Under the pieces are notes generated by a model that worked only from the letters and a program-made list of their open reading frames with translations, made no database searches and was not told the DNA's origin. From contig CAVRGQ010000009.1 of NCBI GenBank assembly GCA_963720785.1, forward strand, positions 806,001 through 870,000: 64,000 bases of DNA, read 5' to 3'. This stretch comes from CAVRGQ01 sp963720785. GTDB lineage: Bacteria; Actinomycetota; Acidimicrobiia; IMCC26256; DASPTH01. Below, piece after piece: positions 1-9,756 of this stretch (its first letter is position 1; the number at the start of each line of letters is the position of its first letter). The position numbers and the translations under genes are program-made.

Positions 1-239
1 TGCGCGACGCGCTCACGACGTTCGACCGCCACTGCGACGACCTCGGCCGCGACCCGGCGACGGTGTCGCGCCCCGCCGGCGTGATGTTCCACCGGCTCGA
101 CGACCTGTGGGGTCAGGTGGAGGAGGCGTTCGCAATCGGGTGCGACGGCGTGATCCTCGTGCCGTGGCAGCAGGCGTTCACCCCCGACGAGGTGGTCGCG
201 ATCGGCGAACGCCTCGTGCGCGAGTTCGGTGCGAGCTGA
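1..239 (+). CDS. LLM-class flavin-dependent oxidoreductase, C-terminal part
   Basis: Open from the left edge (reading from base 3) to TGA at 237-239; 78 residues are visible. The end of the protein, with a GCDGVILVPW strand and a helix rich in Val, Gly and Glu before the stop, resembles the last barrel strand and helix of bacterial-luciferase-like F420/FMN oxidoreductases, which are common in this window (2465 and 18344). The N-terminus and cofactor residues are outside the window, so substrate and cofactor cannot be judged. Convergent with the alcohol dehydrogenase at 268-1362. Confidence 0.6.
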   Translation, partial: RDALTTFDRHCDDLGRDPATVSRPAGVMFHRLDDLWGQVEEAFAIGCDGVILVPWQQAFTPDEVVAIGERLVREFGAS

Positions 240-267
240 GCCGCCCTGGCCGATCGGCAGAGCCGGC

Positions 268-1362
268 TCAGTCGAACACGACCAGCTGCCGGGCGACGTC
301 GCCGCCGGCGAGTGCCGCGAACCCCTCGTTGATCTGCGTCAACGGCATCGTCCCACTCACCAGCGCGTCGAGCTCGAGCCGGCCGTCGAGGTACCAGTCG
401 ACGTAGCGCGGGATGTCGACGCGGAAGCGGTTCGAGCCCATGTTGGACCCCTGGATCCGCTTGCCGCTCAGGATCTGCGTCGCGTCGAGCTCGAGCTTCT
501 GGCCGAATGGCACCATCCCGATGATGGTCGCGGTGCCGTCCTTGCCGAGCATCGCGAACGCCTGCTCAGCCGTGACCTTGAGCCCGATGGCCTCGATCGC
601 GTGGTCGACCCCACCGGCGGTGAGCTCGATGATGGCGGCGACCGGGTCGTCGCTCGACGCGTCGACCACGTCGGTCGCGCCGAACTGCTGCGCCATCACC
701 AACTTCGCCGCGAGGCGGTCGACCGCGATCACCCGCGACGCGCCGGCGAAGCGAGCGGCCTGGATCGCGTTGAGGCCGATGCCGCCGCAGCCGAGCACTG
801 CGACCGTGTCGCCGGCGCGCACCGACGCGGTGTTCAGCACCGCGCCGACGCCGGTCGTCACGCCGCACCCGATGAGCGCGGCCTTCTCGAGCGGCACGTC
901 GTCGCGCACCTTGACGAGGAAGTGCTCGTGCACGAGCATCAGCTCGGCGAAGCAGCCGAGCTCGAAGAACGGGAAGACCCGCTCACCGTCGCGCGTCAGC
1001 GAGGCCGGTCCTTCGAAGCCGCGGGTGATGCCGACCTTGTCGCACAGGTAGGGCCGCCCGGTGAGGCACCAACGACACGCGCCGCAGAACCCGCTCACGC
1101 ACGAGACGACGTGGTCGCCGACCCGGAAGTCGGTCACCTCGTCACCGACCGCCTCCACGATCCCGGCCGCTTCGTGCCCGGACACCATCGGGAGCATGTA
1201 CGGGTACAGGCCCTGCATGAAGTGCAGGTCGCTGTGGCAGAGCCCCGCGGCCGTCGTGCGCACGAGCACCTCACGCGGCCCGGCGTCGGCCACCTCCACC
1301 TCCCCGATCACCAGTTCACCCGGCGAGGTCTCCAGGATTGCGGCGCGTGCGGTGTTGGTCAC
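268..1362 (-). CDS. Zn-dependent medium-chain alcohol dehydrogenase
   Basis: 364-residue MDR-family oxidoreductase, full length. Catalytic zinc ligands are visible as Cys42 (GLCHSD), His63 (GHE) and a later Cys in IGCGVTTG; the structural zinc loop shows the C-x2-C-x2-C-x7-C pattern in GFCGACRWCLTGRPYLC. The Rossmann motif is GCGGIG. Start is GTG at 1362 because it has a GGGAGGAG ribosome site a few bases upstream and begins with the expected first strand; an upstream in-frame extension is non-coding. It probably oxidises a primary or secondary alcohol with NAD(P). It is divergent from the APH gene at 1439. A GTACCGA half-site lies in the shared promoter region, so control by the local TetR regulator is possible but weakly supported. 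Confidence 0.9.
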   Translation of the reverse strand: MTNTARAAILETSPGELVIGEVEVADAGPREVLVRTTAAGLCHSDLHFMQGLYPYMLPMVSGHEAAGIVEAVGDEVTDFRVGDHVVSCVSGFCGACRWCLTGRPYLCDKVGITRGFEGPASLTRDGERVFPFFELGCFAELMLVHEHFLVKVRDDVPLEKAALIGCGVTTGVGAVLNTASVRAGDTVAVLGCGGIGLNAIQAARFAGASRVIAVDRLAAKLVMAQQFGATDVVDASSDDPVAAIIELTAGGVDHAIEAIGLKVTAEQAFAMLGKDGTATIIGMVPFGQKLELDATQILSGKRIQGSNMGSNRFRVDIPRYVDWYLDGRLELDALVSGTMPLTQINEGFAALAGGDVARQLVVFD

Positions 1363-1424
1363 GATGGGCTCCTCCCGTCGGCGGGGAGCGTACCGACCCT
1401 CGAGCGCGGCCGCATCCGTGCGGG

Positions 1425-1438
1425 TACGGTGCCGCCCG
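1425..1438 (+). promoter_or_regulatory. Leaderless promoter -10 (TACGGT) for APH gene
   Basis: TACGGT at 1425-1430 fits the actinobacterial TANNNT -10 hexamer and ends 8 bases before the ATG at 1439. No Shine-Dalgarno sequence is present, so the transcript probably starts at or beside the initiation codon. Confidence 0.45.
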
Positions 1439-2412
1439 ATGGCGCTCGTGGAACTCGACCGGCTCGCTCCGTGGCTCGACGCGCAGGGACTCGCGCCCGG
1501 CGGCGCGCTCACCGTCGACGAGATCGCCGGCGGTGGGTCGAACGCCATGTTCCGGGTCACGCGTGGAGGCTCCACCTGGGTGTTGCGGCGCCCGCGTCGG
1601 GTTGCCATCGAGAAGGCCGACGAGGGGATGCGGCGCGAGTACCGCATCCTCCGCGCGCTCGAGGGCACACCCGTGCCGCACGCCGCGCCTGTTCGCGCTC
1701 TGCGACGACCACGACGTGCTCGGCTGCACCTTCTACCTGATGGGCCTGGTCGACGGCGTCGACCCGTTCCCCGCGCCGCCCGCGCTCGACGACGCCGCCG
1801 GGCGCGAGGCACTGTCGTTCGCGCTGGTCGACGCGCTCGCGCAACTGCACGACGTCGACTGGCGCGCCGCGGGCCTCGCCGACCTCGGCCGCCCCGACGG
1901 CTTCCACGAGCGGCAGGTGAGCCGCTGGTCGGGTCAGCTCGCGACGTACCGCAACCGCGACCTGCCCGGCATCGACGACGTGATGGTGTGGCTCGACGCC
2001 CACCGTCCGGCCGACTTCACCCCGTCGATCATGCACGCCGACTACCACATGCGGAACGTGATCGTGGCGGCCCACCCGCCCGCGCGTGCTCGCGATCGTC
2101 GACTGGGAGACCGCGACCATCGGCGATCCGCTGCTCGACCTCGCCGGGTTCTGCGAGGTGTGGTGCGGCGCGGCGACCGAGGCCGCGGGTTGGCCGAGCC
2201 GGGCGGCGCTCGTCGAGCGCTACCGCGACGCGCGCGGGCTTCCCGCCATCCCCGACCTCCGCTACCACGAGGTGCTCTACAACTTCCGGCTCACCGTGTT
2301 GCTCGAGGGGGTTTACCAGCGGTCGTTGCTCGACCCCGACGCGCCGGTGCAGCAGATGCTCGGCGACCGCGCGCTGGTGAACCTCGCCCGCGCGGTCGAG
2401 CTCACCAGCTGA
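1439..2412 (+). CDS. APH/ACAD10-like phosphotransferase family protein (two frame changes)
   Basis: Aminoglycoside-phosphotransferase-fold protein of the type found beside acyl-CoA dehydrogenases (ACAD10/11 or FadE36 neighbours), about 325 residues. N-terminal glycine-rich loop (IAGGGSNAMFRV), catalytic loop HADYHMRN (HxDxxxxN) and metal-binding segment IVDWETATIGDPLLDLA are all present, so the kinase fold looks complete. The product is split over three frames: near 1686 (GCGCGC reads as GCGC) and near 2087 (GTGTG reads as GTG); each fits a 2-base loss. The substrate is unknown; in known relatives it is thought to be a hydroxyacyl-CoA or similar metabolite. ATG at 1439 is chosen because the APH homology begins soon after it. 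Confidence 0.8.
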
Positions 2413-2440
2413 CCGGCGAGCGGGAGGCGCTTGCCGCTTC

Positions 2441-2458
2441 TGTACCGATCGGTACACT
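2441..2458 (+). promoter_or_regulatory. TetR-type operator, perfect palindrome, overlapping leaderless -10
   Basis: TGTACCGATCGGTACA at 2441-2456 is a perfect 16-bp palindrome. The right half forms part of TACACT (2453-2458), a TANNNT -10 hexamer ending 6 bases before the ATG at 2465, with no ribosome site. A repressor bound here would cover the -10/-35 region of a leaderless promoter. It is one of six related sites in the first 18 kb. Confidence 0.8.
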
Positions 2459-2464
2459 GCGGCG

Positions 2465-3364
2465 ATGCAGCTCGGGATCTACTTCCCCTCCACCGAACTG
2501 GCACTGACCCCCGCCACCCTGCGCGAGTTCACCCGGGCGGTCGACGCCATGGGCTACGACTACGTGGTCACCGCGGACCACGTCCTGGGCACACCGCACG
2601 ACGGTCGGGTGCCCAAGCTCTGGGGCCCGTACGACGAGCACGACGCCTTCCTCGACCCGTTCGTGCTGTTCTCGCACATGGCCGCGCTCTCCGACCGGCT
2701 CGAGTTCGCCACCAGCATCATGGTGCTGCCGCAGCGCCAGACCGTCCTCGTCGCGAAGCAGGCCGCCGATCTCGCGGTGCTGTCGGGCGATCGCTTCCGC
2801 CTCGCGGTCGGCGTCGGCTGGAACTACGTGGAGTTCGCCGCGCTCGACGAGGACTTCACGCGGCGCGGCACGCGACTCGACGAGCAGATCGCGATGCTGC
2901 GCCGCCTCTGGACCGAGGAGTTGGTGAGCGGCGCGGTGGGCGACGAGGTGATCGACCGCGCCGGGCTCAACCCGCGCCCCACCCATCCGGTGCCGGTGTG
3001 GCTCGGCGGCTACGCGGAACCCGCGTTGCGGCGCGGCGCGCTCGTCGGCGACGGTTTCAGCTTCGGCGGCCTCATCGAGGAGGTCGAGCCCATGCAACGG
3101 CGGGTGCAGGAGCTCCTCACCGAGTACGGCCGTGACCGCTCGACGTTCGGCGCCGAGCTGGTGATGGTCTCGCCGCCCGCCCAAGGGCAGGGGCGGTGGC
3201 CGCGCAACCGGCCGGGCTTCCTCGACGGGATGGCCGACAGCGTTGCCCGGTGGGACGAGATCGGCGGCTCGCACCTCGCCGTCACCACCTACTGGATGGA
3301 GCTCGGCGACCTCGCCGCGCACCTCGCCTACGCCGAGCAGGCCATCGCCCGCATCCGGGGATGA
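2465..3364 (+). CDS. LLM-class F420-dependent oxidoreductase
   Basis: 299-residue single-domain TIM-barrel oxidoreductase of the bacterial luciferase superfamily. It begins MQLGIYFPSTE, has the VTADHVLG and GVGWNYVEF segments typical of F420-type LLM enzymes, and ends near a conserved GGSHLAVTTYWM stretch. The length is normal and the frame is intact. It starts at the ATG directly after the palindromic operator, so it probably has no leader. It likely reduces or oxidises an alpha,beta-unsaturated or carbonyl intermediate in the TetR-controlled pathway. The specific reaction cannot be read from sequence. Confidence 0.85.
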   Translation: MQLGIYFPSTELALTPATLREFTRAVDAMGYDYVVTADHVLGTPHDGRVPKLWGPYDEHDAFLDPFVLFSHMAALSDRLEFATSIMVLPQRQTVLVAKQAADLAVLSGDRFRLAVGVGWNYVEFAALDEDFTRRGTRLDEQIAMLRRLWTEELVSGAVGDEVIDRAGLNPRPTHPVPVWLGGYAEPALRRGALVGDGFSFGGLIEEVEPMQRRVQELLTEYGRDRSTFGAELVMVSPPAQGQGRWPRNRPGFLDGMADSVARWDEIGGSHLAVTTYWMELGDLAAHLAYAEQAIARIRG

Positions 3365-3397
3365 CCGCGGGGACGACGGCGAGGGTGACAGAATTCT

Positions 3398-3420
3398 TGT
3401 ACCGCCCGGTCCAATAAGCT
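3398..3420 (+). promoter_or_regulatory. TetR-type operator plus leaderless -10
   Basis: TGTACCGCCCGGTCCA at 3398-3413 matches 12 of 16 positions of the palindrome at 2441, with a good left half. TAAGCT at 3415-3420 is a TANNNT -10 ending 6 bases before the ATG at 3427, the same operator/promoter/start geometry as at 2441. Confidence 0.7.
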
Positions 3421-3426
3421 CGACCG

Positions 3427-4577
3427 ATGGACTTCTCGTTCACCGAAGCCGAGCAGGACCTCGTCGACCTCTGCCGCACCTTCGCCCAGGAGCAGATCGC
3501 GCCCCGGGCGCCGATCGCCTGGGAGGAGGCCCGCTGCCCCACCGACCTCTTGCGGGAGATGGGCGAGCTCGGCCTCCTCGGCATGCTGATCCCCGAGGAG
3601 TGGGGCGGCATCGGCATGACCACCGTCGGCTTCGTCGCCGCGATGGAGCAACTCGGCCTCGCCGACCAGTCGGTCGCCGCCGCATGGCAGGCGCACGTGA
3701 CCATCGGGTCGATGCCGCTGTTCCTGTTCGGCAACGACGAGCAGCGTGAACACTGGCTGCGGCCGCTCGCCGAGGGCAAGGTGCTGGGCGCGTTCGGGCT
3801 CACCGAGCCCGACGCCGGCTCCGATGCGCAGCGGCATCTCCACGCGCGCCGACGCGCGTCGACGGCGGTTGGGTGATCAACGGCCGCAAGACGTTCATCT
3901 CCAACGCAGGCACCGACATGTCGTTCGGAGTCACACTGCTCGCCCGCACCGACGCGCCCGGCAGCGACTCTCCCGGCTACGGCAACTTCGTCGTCGAGAA
4001 GGACACGCCCGGCTTCACCATGGGGCCGAAGATGCGCGGCATCGGCTGGCGCGGCCTCGACACGCGCGAGCTGTGGTTCGACGACGTGTTCGTGCCCGAG
4101 GAGCACCTCGTCGGCGATCCGTCGCTCGGCCTCGGCCAGTTCATCGGCGCGCTCGAGGTGGGTCGCATCTCGATCGCCGCGCTGTCGCTCAGCCTCACCC
4201 AGGCCGTGCTCGACCTCGCCACCGCGTACGCCAAGGAGCGGGTGCAGTTCGGCCAGCCCATCTCCAAGTTCCAGGCGATCCAGTTCAAGCTCGCCGACAT
4301 CGCCACCGAACTCGAGGCCGCACGCTGGCTCACCTACCGCGCCGCGTCACTGCGCGACGCGGGCCAGCCGTTCATGAAGGAAGCGGCGATGGCGAAGCTC
4401 AAGGCGAGCCGCCTCGCGGTGCAGGCCGCGTCGGAGGCGGTGCAGATCCACGGCGGCGTGGGCTACATGCTCGACAGCCCCGTCGCCCGCTTCTACTGCG
4501 ACGCCAAGGTGCTCGAGATCGGCGAGGGCACCAACGAGATCCAGCACATGGTCATCGCCCGCACCCTCGGCTGCTAG
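3427..4577 (+). CDS. Acyl-CoA dehydrogenase (two frame changes)
   Basis: About 384 residues in total, a normal length for this family. N-terminal helical domain MDFSFTEAEQDLVD, FAD/substrate motif FGLTEPDAGSDA, WVINGRKTFISN and the C-terminal EIGEGTNEIQ with the usual catalytic Glu position are all present. The middle is broken by two frame changes near 3828 and 3859. Restoring GCGCGC and CGTGTC at those places recovers a perfect family consensus. FAD-dependent alpha,beta-desaturation of an acyl-CoA is the expected reaction, with electrons passed to ETF. It is under the operator at 3398 and convergent with the E1 gene. Confidence 0.85.
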
Positions 4578-4580
4578 CCC

Positions 4581-4631
4581 CGAACTTGCGTCGCCCGAGG
4601 CCCCTATACGTCGGATCTGGACGCAAGTTCG
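4581..4631. terminator. 12-bp perfect inverted repeat between convergent genes
   Basis: CGAACTTGCGTC (4581-4592) is repeated inverted as GACGCAAGTTCG (4620-4631), with a 27-base loop that holds a small CCGA/TCGG inner stem. It fills the whole gap between the stop codons of two convergent genes, as a bidirectional terminator would. The long loop and lack of a T-run also fit a dispersed intergenic palindrome. No other copy is seen in this window. Confidence 0.5.
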
Positions 4632-6594
4632 TTACGCGCTCGCGAGGCGGCGGAGCGCGGCGGCGATCTTGGCGCGGTCGGGGAGCCAGGCGGCTTCGAG
4701 GGAGGGCGCGTAGGGCGGGGGCGTGGCGAGCGGCGCCGACGCGCTCGACGGGGGCGTCGAGGTTCCAGAAGCCGTCGCGCGCGATGACCGCGGCGATCTC
4801 GGCGCCGATGCCAAACGGTTCGACGGCCTCGTGCGCGATGAGCACCCGGCTCGTCTTCGCGAGGGAGGTGAGCACCGTCTCCATGTCGAGCGGCGCGACG
4901 GTGCGCAGGTCGATCACCTCGACCGAGATCCCCTCGGCGGCGACCTCCTCGGCCGCGGCCAGGCACTCGTGCACCATCCGCGACACCGACACGAGCGTGA
5001 TGTCGTCGCCGGCGCGCACCACGGCCGCCTTGCCGATGGGCACGAGGTGATCGGCCGGGGGCTGCGGGCCCTTGAACCCGTAGAGCAGGCGGTGCTCGAT
5101 GAACACCACCGGGTTCGGGTCCTGGATCGCGGCGCGCAACAGGCCGTAGGTGTCGGCCGGCGTCGACGGCATCACCACGGTGAGGCCGGGGATGTGCGCG
5201 AGCAGCGCCTCGAGGCTCTGTGAGTGTTGGCTGCCCGACGAGCGCCCGGCGCCGAACTGCGTGCGCACGGTGAGCGCCATCTCCGCGGCGCCGCCGGTCA
5301 TGTACGGGAGCTTGGCGGCCTGGTTCATCAATTGGTCGAGACATACCCCGATGAAGTCGAGGTACATCAGCTCGACGACCGGGCGCATGCCCGCCATCGC
5401 CGCGCCCACGCCGAGGCCCATCACCGCGGTCTCGGAGATCGGCGTATCGCGCACGCGCGCACCGAACTGGTCGTGCAGCCCGCGGGTGATGCCGAACACG
5501 TTGCCGCCTGCGGCGACGTCGATGCCGGCGACAAAGACGCGCTCGTCGGTGGCGAGCTCGATCTCCAGCGCGCTGCGGATCGCGTCCATCGTGCGGAACA
5601 CCGGCGCGTCGGCGGGTACCGGCGGCGGTTCGGCCACGACGGGTCGGTCGCGCACCACATAGTGGTACAGCGTGGCGACGTCGGGTTGGGGCTGGGCGCG
5701 CGCGGCGGCGAGCCCGGCGTCGAGCTCACGCGCCACCGACTCGGCCAACTGCGCGATCGCCTCGTCGGACACCCCCGCCTGGCGCAGGCGCGCCGCGTGC
5801 ACCACGAGCGGGTCGCGCTCGGTCCACTCCGCCAATTCCTCCGGCGTGCGGTAGCGCTGCGGGTCGCCCTCGTAGTGCCCGTGCCAGCGATACGTGGCGG
5901 CCTCGACGATCACCGGACCGGTGCCGGCCCGCACGCCCGCGAGCACGTCATTCATCGCGGCGGCGACCGCGACGACGTCGTTGCCGTCGACCGCGACGTG
6001 GCGCACGCCGTAGCCGATCGCGCGCTGCGCGAGCGTGGCCGCGTGCTGGTCGTCGGCGGATGAGAACTCCGCGTAGCCGTTGTTCTCGCAGAAGAACACC
6101 ACCGGCGCGCGCCACACCGCCGCGAGGTTGACCGCTTCGTGGAACGCGCCCTGCGCGACCGCGCCGTCGCCGAAGAACGCGACCGCAACGCTCCCGTCGT
6201 GCCGCAACTGCGATGCGGTCGCCGCGCCCACGGCGATCGGCAGGCCCGCGGCCACGATGCCGTTCGCCCCGAAGATCCCGAGTCGCGGGTCGGCCACGTG
6301 CATCGACCCGCCCCGCCCGCGGTTGGTGCCCGCGTCCTTGGCCATGAGCTCCGCGAACATCGCCGCGGGGTCGAGCCCCTTGGCCAGGCAGTGCCCGTGG
6401 CCGCGGTGGGTGGAGGTGATCACGTCGGCCGGGCCGAGCGGCCAGCACGCCCCGACCGCCGTGGCCTCCTGACCGATCGACAGGTGCACGAAGCCAGGGA
6501 CCTCGCCGTCGCGGTAGGAGACGGCGATGCGCTCCTCGAAGCCCCGGATCACCAGCATCCGCCGGTGCAGTTCGAGCAGCGCGTCCTGGTCCAT
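4632..6594 (-). CDS. Fused E1 alpha-beta subunit of a ThDP-dependent 2-oxoacid dehydrogenase (frame change near C-terminus)
   Basis: About 654 residues. The first ~340 residues are the E1-alpha half, with the ThDP/Mg motif starting GDGAVAQGAFHEAVN and ending CENNGY; the rest is the E1-beta half (DERVFVAGIDV, MYLDFIGVCLDQLMNQAAK, RVLIAHEAVEPFG). This decarboxylates a 2-oxo acid (pyruvate, branched-chain or acetoin type) and passes the acyl group to a lipoyl E2. No E2 or E3 gene is in the window. The last ~30 residues need a 2-base correction near 4730 to give PPPYAPSLEAAWLPDR, the usual E1-beta end. ATG 6594 is chosen because it precedes the first helix and lies just after the operator. It is divergent from the SDR at 6653. 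Confidence 0.88.
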
Positions 6595-6603
6595 CGCCGC
6601 AGT

Positions 6604-6621
6604 ACTGTACCGGTCGGTACA
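6604..6621. promoter_or_regulatory. TetR-type operator between divergent E1 and SDR genes
   Basis: TGTACCGGTCGGTACA at 6606-6621 keeps both half-sites of the palindrome with one central change. On the minus strand TACAGT (6609-6604) is a -10 candidate 9 bases before the E1 ATG. A clear plus-strand -10 for the SDR was not found. One bound repressor could control both directions. Confidence 0.75.
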
Positions 6622-6652
6622 ACAATTGGTGCCCGTGCCCGAAGGTGTCCCC

Positions 6653-7432
6653 ATGGCCGCGCAGATCGACATTCCGGCGAACTTCCCCGACAGCGGCGAC
6701 GTCGCGGGCCGTCGCGTCGTCCTGACCGGAGCCGGGCGGGGCCTCGGACGGGTGCTCGCCCACGCCTTCTCTGCCGCCGGGGCCTACGTGGCCCTGGTGT
6801 CGCGCACCGCCGACGAGCTCGAGACCCTCGCCGCCGAGCTCCCCGGCAAGTCCCTCACCCTCGTGGGCGACGTCACCGACGCCGCCGACAACGAGGCGAT
6901 CGCCGACGCCGTGGTCGCCGAGTGGGGCGGCCTCGACGTGTGGATCGCCAACGCCGGGATCTCCCCCATCGTCGCCGACCCGCGCGACACGCCGCCCGAG
7001 GTCTGGCGCAACGTGCTCGACGTGAACCTCACCGGCGCCTTCCTCGGTGCCCGGGCCGCCGCGCTCGTCATGGAAGGCCGCGGCCGCCTCATCTTCACCG
7101 GGTCCGTGCTCGGCGAACGCCCCCGTGCCGGGCTCGCGGCGTACAGCGCGTCGAAGGCGGGGTTGATCGCGTTGGCCAAGGCCCTCGCGCTCGACCTCGC
7201 GGCCGACGGCATCACCGTGAACGTGGTCGCGCCCGGCTGGTTCGACTCGCCGCTCGCCGAGGGCTTCAAGCGCAACCCCGCGCTCACCGAGGAGATCCTC
7301 GGTCACACTGCGCAGGGCCGCTGGGGTGACGCCGCCGACCTCGCGGGCGCCTACCTCTTCCTCGCGTCCGACGCCGCCGCGTTCGTCACGGGGACGGTCA
7401 TCACCGTCGACGGGGGGTACCTGCTCGTATGA
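6653..7432 (+). CDS. SDR family NAD(P)-dependent oxidoreductase
   Basis: 259-residue classical short-chain dehydrogenase, intact. Cofactor loop TGAGRGLG, NAG motif (ANAGIS), catalytic Ser in FTGSVLG, YSASK active site and the GR(W)GDAADLAGAYLFLASDAAAFVTG tail are seen. It probably oxidises a hydroxyacyl-CoA or cyclic alcohol. It is the first gene of a plus-strand operon; its TGA overlaps the next ATG as ATGA, so translation is coupled to the second SDR. ATG 6653 is preferred over an upstream GTG because it is followed directly by conserved sequence and has a GAAGG site upstream. Confidence 0.88.
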   Translation: MAAQIDIPANFPDSGDVAGRRVVLTGAGRGLGRVLAHAFSAAGAYVALVSRTADELETLAAELPGKSLTLVGDVTDAADNEAIADAVVAEWGGLDVWIANAGISPIVADPRDTPPEVWRNVLDVNLTGAFLGARAAALVMEGRGRLIFTGSVLGERPRAGLAAYSASKAGLIALAKALALDLAADGITVNVVAPGWFDSPLAEGFKRNPALTEEILGHTAQGRWGDAADLAGAYLFLASDAAAFVTGTVITVDGGYLLV

Positions 7433-8185
7433 GTGCGGCAGCGGAAGCACGACGGGTCGTCGTCATCACCGGAGCGGGCGGCGCGCTCGGCGTCGCGCTC
7501 TCGCGGCAGTTCGCCGGCGAGCCCCACACCGATGTGGTGCTCAGCGACGTGAGCGAGGCGGGCCTCGCCGCGACCGTCGCGCAACTCCCCGCCCGCGCGG
7601 CGGGGTGGAGACGGTGCTCGCCGACGTGAGCGACCCCGCGGCGGTCGAAGCGGTCGTCGCCCACCGCGGTCGACACGTTCGGGCGCCTCGACGTGCTGGT
7701 GAGCAACGCGGGGGTGCTGTCCCCCAACGGCCGCATCCACAACCTCACCATCGACGACTGGGACCGCGCCTACCGGGTGAACGTGCTCGGCGCGGTCAAC
7801 GGCATCCGCGCCGCGGGTCGCGCCCATGCGGGCGCAGCGCTCCGGGTCGATCGTGCTCACCGCATCGGTCGCGGGGCTGACCGCGTGGTCGCACGCCGCG
7901 CCGTACTGCGCCACCAAGGCCGCCGTCATCCAGCTCGCGAAGGTCGCGGCGGTGGAGTACGCACGCGACGGCATCCGGGTGAACTGCGTGTGCCCCGGCA
8001 CGTTCCGCTCGGCCATCCACGAGGGGCTGCCCGAGGAGGCAATGGAGGCCATGGGCAAGAAGCACCCGCTCGGCCTCGGGCAGGCCGATGATCTCGTGGG
8101 CGCGTACTCGTACCTGGCGAGCGACGCAGCGCGCTGGACCACCGGCACGGCGCTCGTGGTCGACGGCGGGTACGCCGCACCGTAG
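7429..8185 (+). CDS. SDR family oxidoreductase (three frame changes)
   Basis: Second SDR of the operon, about 253 residues when repaired. It shows ITGAGGALG (cofactor loop), LVSNAGVLS, the LTASVAG catalytic Ser segment, the active-site Tyr in YCATKAAV (YxxxK) and a C-terminal TGTALVVDGGY. The frame moves near 7604 (one G lost from a G run), 7666 and 7814 (each a CG/GC dinucleotide lost). All pieces lie in order with no gap, so this is one gene. It overlaps the preceding SDR by 4 bases. Probably a beta-hydroxyacyl-CoA dehydrogenase step, by context only. Confidence 0.78.
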
Positions 8186-8198
8186 GGAGAGCGAGCCG

Positions 8199-9756
8199 AT
8201 GACCACTCGCAACGGGCCCGACCTCAGCTTCCTGAGCGTGCTCGAGCACCACGCGGCGCGCACGCCCGACCAGCCCCTCGCGGTCTACGGCGACCGCACC
8301 GTCACCTACCGGGGCATGGTCGACTGGGCTGCGGCGCTGGCCGCCGGGATGGCGGCGCGCGGGGTCGGCGCCGGTGACGTCGTGGGCCTGCTGTCGTACA
8401 ACAGCACCGAGTTCCTCGCGACGATCTTCGCCGCCAACCACCTCGGGGCCGTCGCCATGCCGGTCAACTGGCGCCTCGCGGCACCGGAGCTGCGCTTCAT
8501 CCTCGAGCACTCCGAGGCGCGCGCGCTCGTGTGCGACGCCGATCTCGTCGACCTCGCGAACGCGGCCACCGACCCGCCGATCCCCGGCCTCGTGCGGCTG
8601 TGTGTGGGTGACGACACCGCACCCTCTCCTGGGCCGGGCTGGGAGAACTTCGACGACCTCGCCGGCGATCACGAGCCGCGGCCGCGCGCCCACCTCACCG
8701 GCGACGCGGTGCACCGCCTCATGTACACGTCGGGCACGACCGGCCGCCCCAAGGGCGTGATGATCACCCACGAGAACCTGGCGTGGAAGAACTACGCGCA
8801 CGTGACCGAGCTCGGCTTCACCGCCGCCGACGTGGGCCTCGCGTGCGGGCCGCTCTCTCACGTGGGCGCGCTCGACCTGGTCACCACGTCGATGCTCGCG
8901 GTGGGCGCGACGACCGTGATCCACCGCACGTTCGATGCCGCGCAGGTCGTCGACGAGATCGAGCGTTCGCGCATCTCGCGTGATCTGGGCCGCGCCCGCC
9001 ATGGTGCGCGCCATGCTCGAAGTACCCGGCATCGACTCCCGCGACCTGTCGTCGGTGCGCCTCATCATCGCGGGCGGCGAGAAGATGCCGGTGCCGGTGA
9101 TCGAGCGCATCCACCGCACGTTCCCCTCCGCGTGGTTCGCCGACGCATACGGCCTCACCGAGACCGTCTCCGGCGACACCTTCCTCGACCGCGCCAACAC
9201 CATCACCAAGCTCGGGAGCGTGGGCCGGCCGTGTCCCTACCTCGAGCTCGAGCTGTGGGACGAGCACGGCGCGCCGGTGCCCGCCAACGAGCGCGGCGAG
9301 GTGGTGCTGCGCGGCCCGAAGGTGTTCCCCGGCTACTGGCGCGACGCCGACGCGACCGCCACTGCGTTCACGGGGGGTTGGTTCCACACCGGCGACATCG
9401 GCGTGCTCGACGACGACGGCTACCTCTACATCGTCGACCGCCTCAAGGACATGATCGTGTCGGGCGGCGAGAACATCGCCAGCTCCGAGGTGGAGCGCGT
9501 GCTCTACGAGCACCCCGCGGTGGTGGAGGTCGCGGTGGTGGGTCGCCCCGACGAGCGCTGGGGCGAGGTGCCCGTCGCCTACGTGGTGCTGACCCCCGAC
9601 GCGACGGTGACGCCCGACGAACTCGTCGAGCTGTGCCGATCCCAACTCGCGAAGTTCAAGGTGCCGCGCGCCGTGACGGTGATCGACGCGCTCCCGCGCA
9701 ACCCGTCGGGGAAGGTGCTCAAGCGCGAGCTGCGCGTCAGCGCAGATGGCCCGTGA
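8199..9756 (+). CDS. AMP-dependent acyl-CoA ligase (one frame change)
   Basis: About 519 residues, an ANL-superfamily ligase. The P-loop-like motif YTSGTTGRPKGV, the YGLTE aromatic motif, the TGDIG hinge region, KDMIVSGGENI and the terminal catalytic Lys in NPSGKVLKREL are all visible. It activates a carboxylic acid to an acyl-CoA with ATP. The frame changes near 8981, where CGTGTG reads as CGTG; restoring two bases gives RISRVIWAAPAM. It has a GGGAGA ribosome site and sits 13 bases after the SDR stop, so it ends the three-gene operon. It overlaps the convergent SDR by 20 bases. Confidence 0.87.

Noticed and set aside
1388..1395. Additional TetR operator between 1363 and 1438
   Set aside because: Only the left half (GTACCGA) is present; the right half does not match, so it is not counted with the six sites.
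268..3322. Long open frames antisense to or overlapping real genes (for example 229-1740 and 2402-3322)
   Set aside because: They lack family motifs, are rich in Arg, Ala, Pro and His, and lie opposite well-supported genes; they are shadows of high-GC third-position bias.
3828..3859. Programmed frameshifting in the acyl-CoA dehydrogenase
   Set aside because: Two shifts 31 bases apart, no slippery heptamer or following structure, and the same type of dinucleotide loss occurs in many unrelated genes; artefact is simpler.
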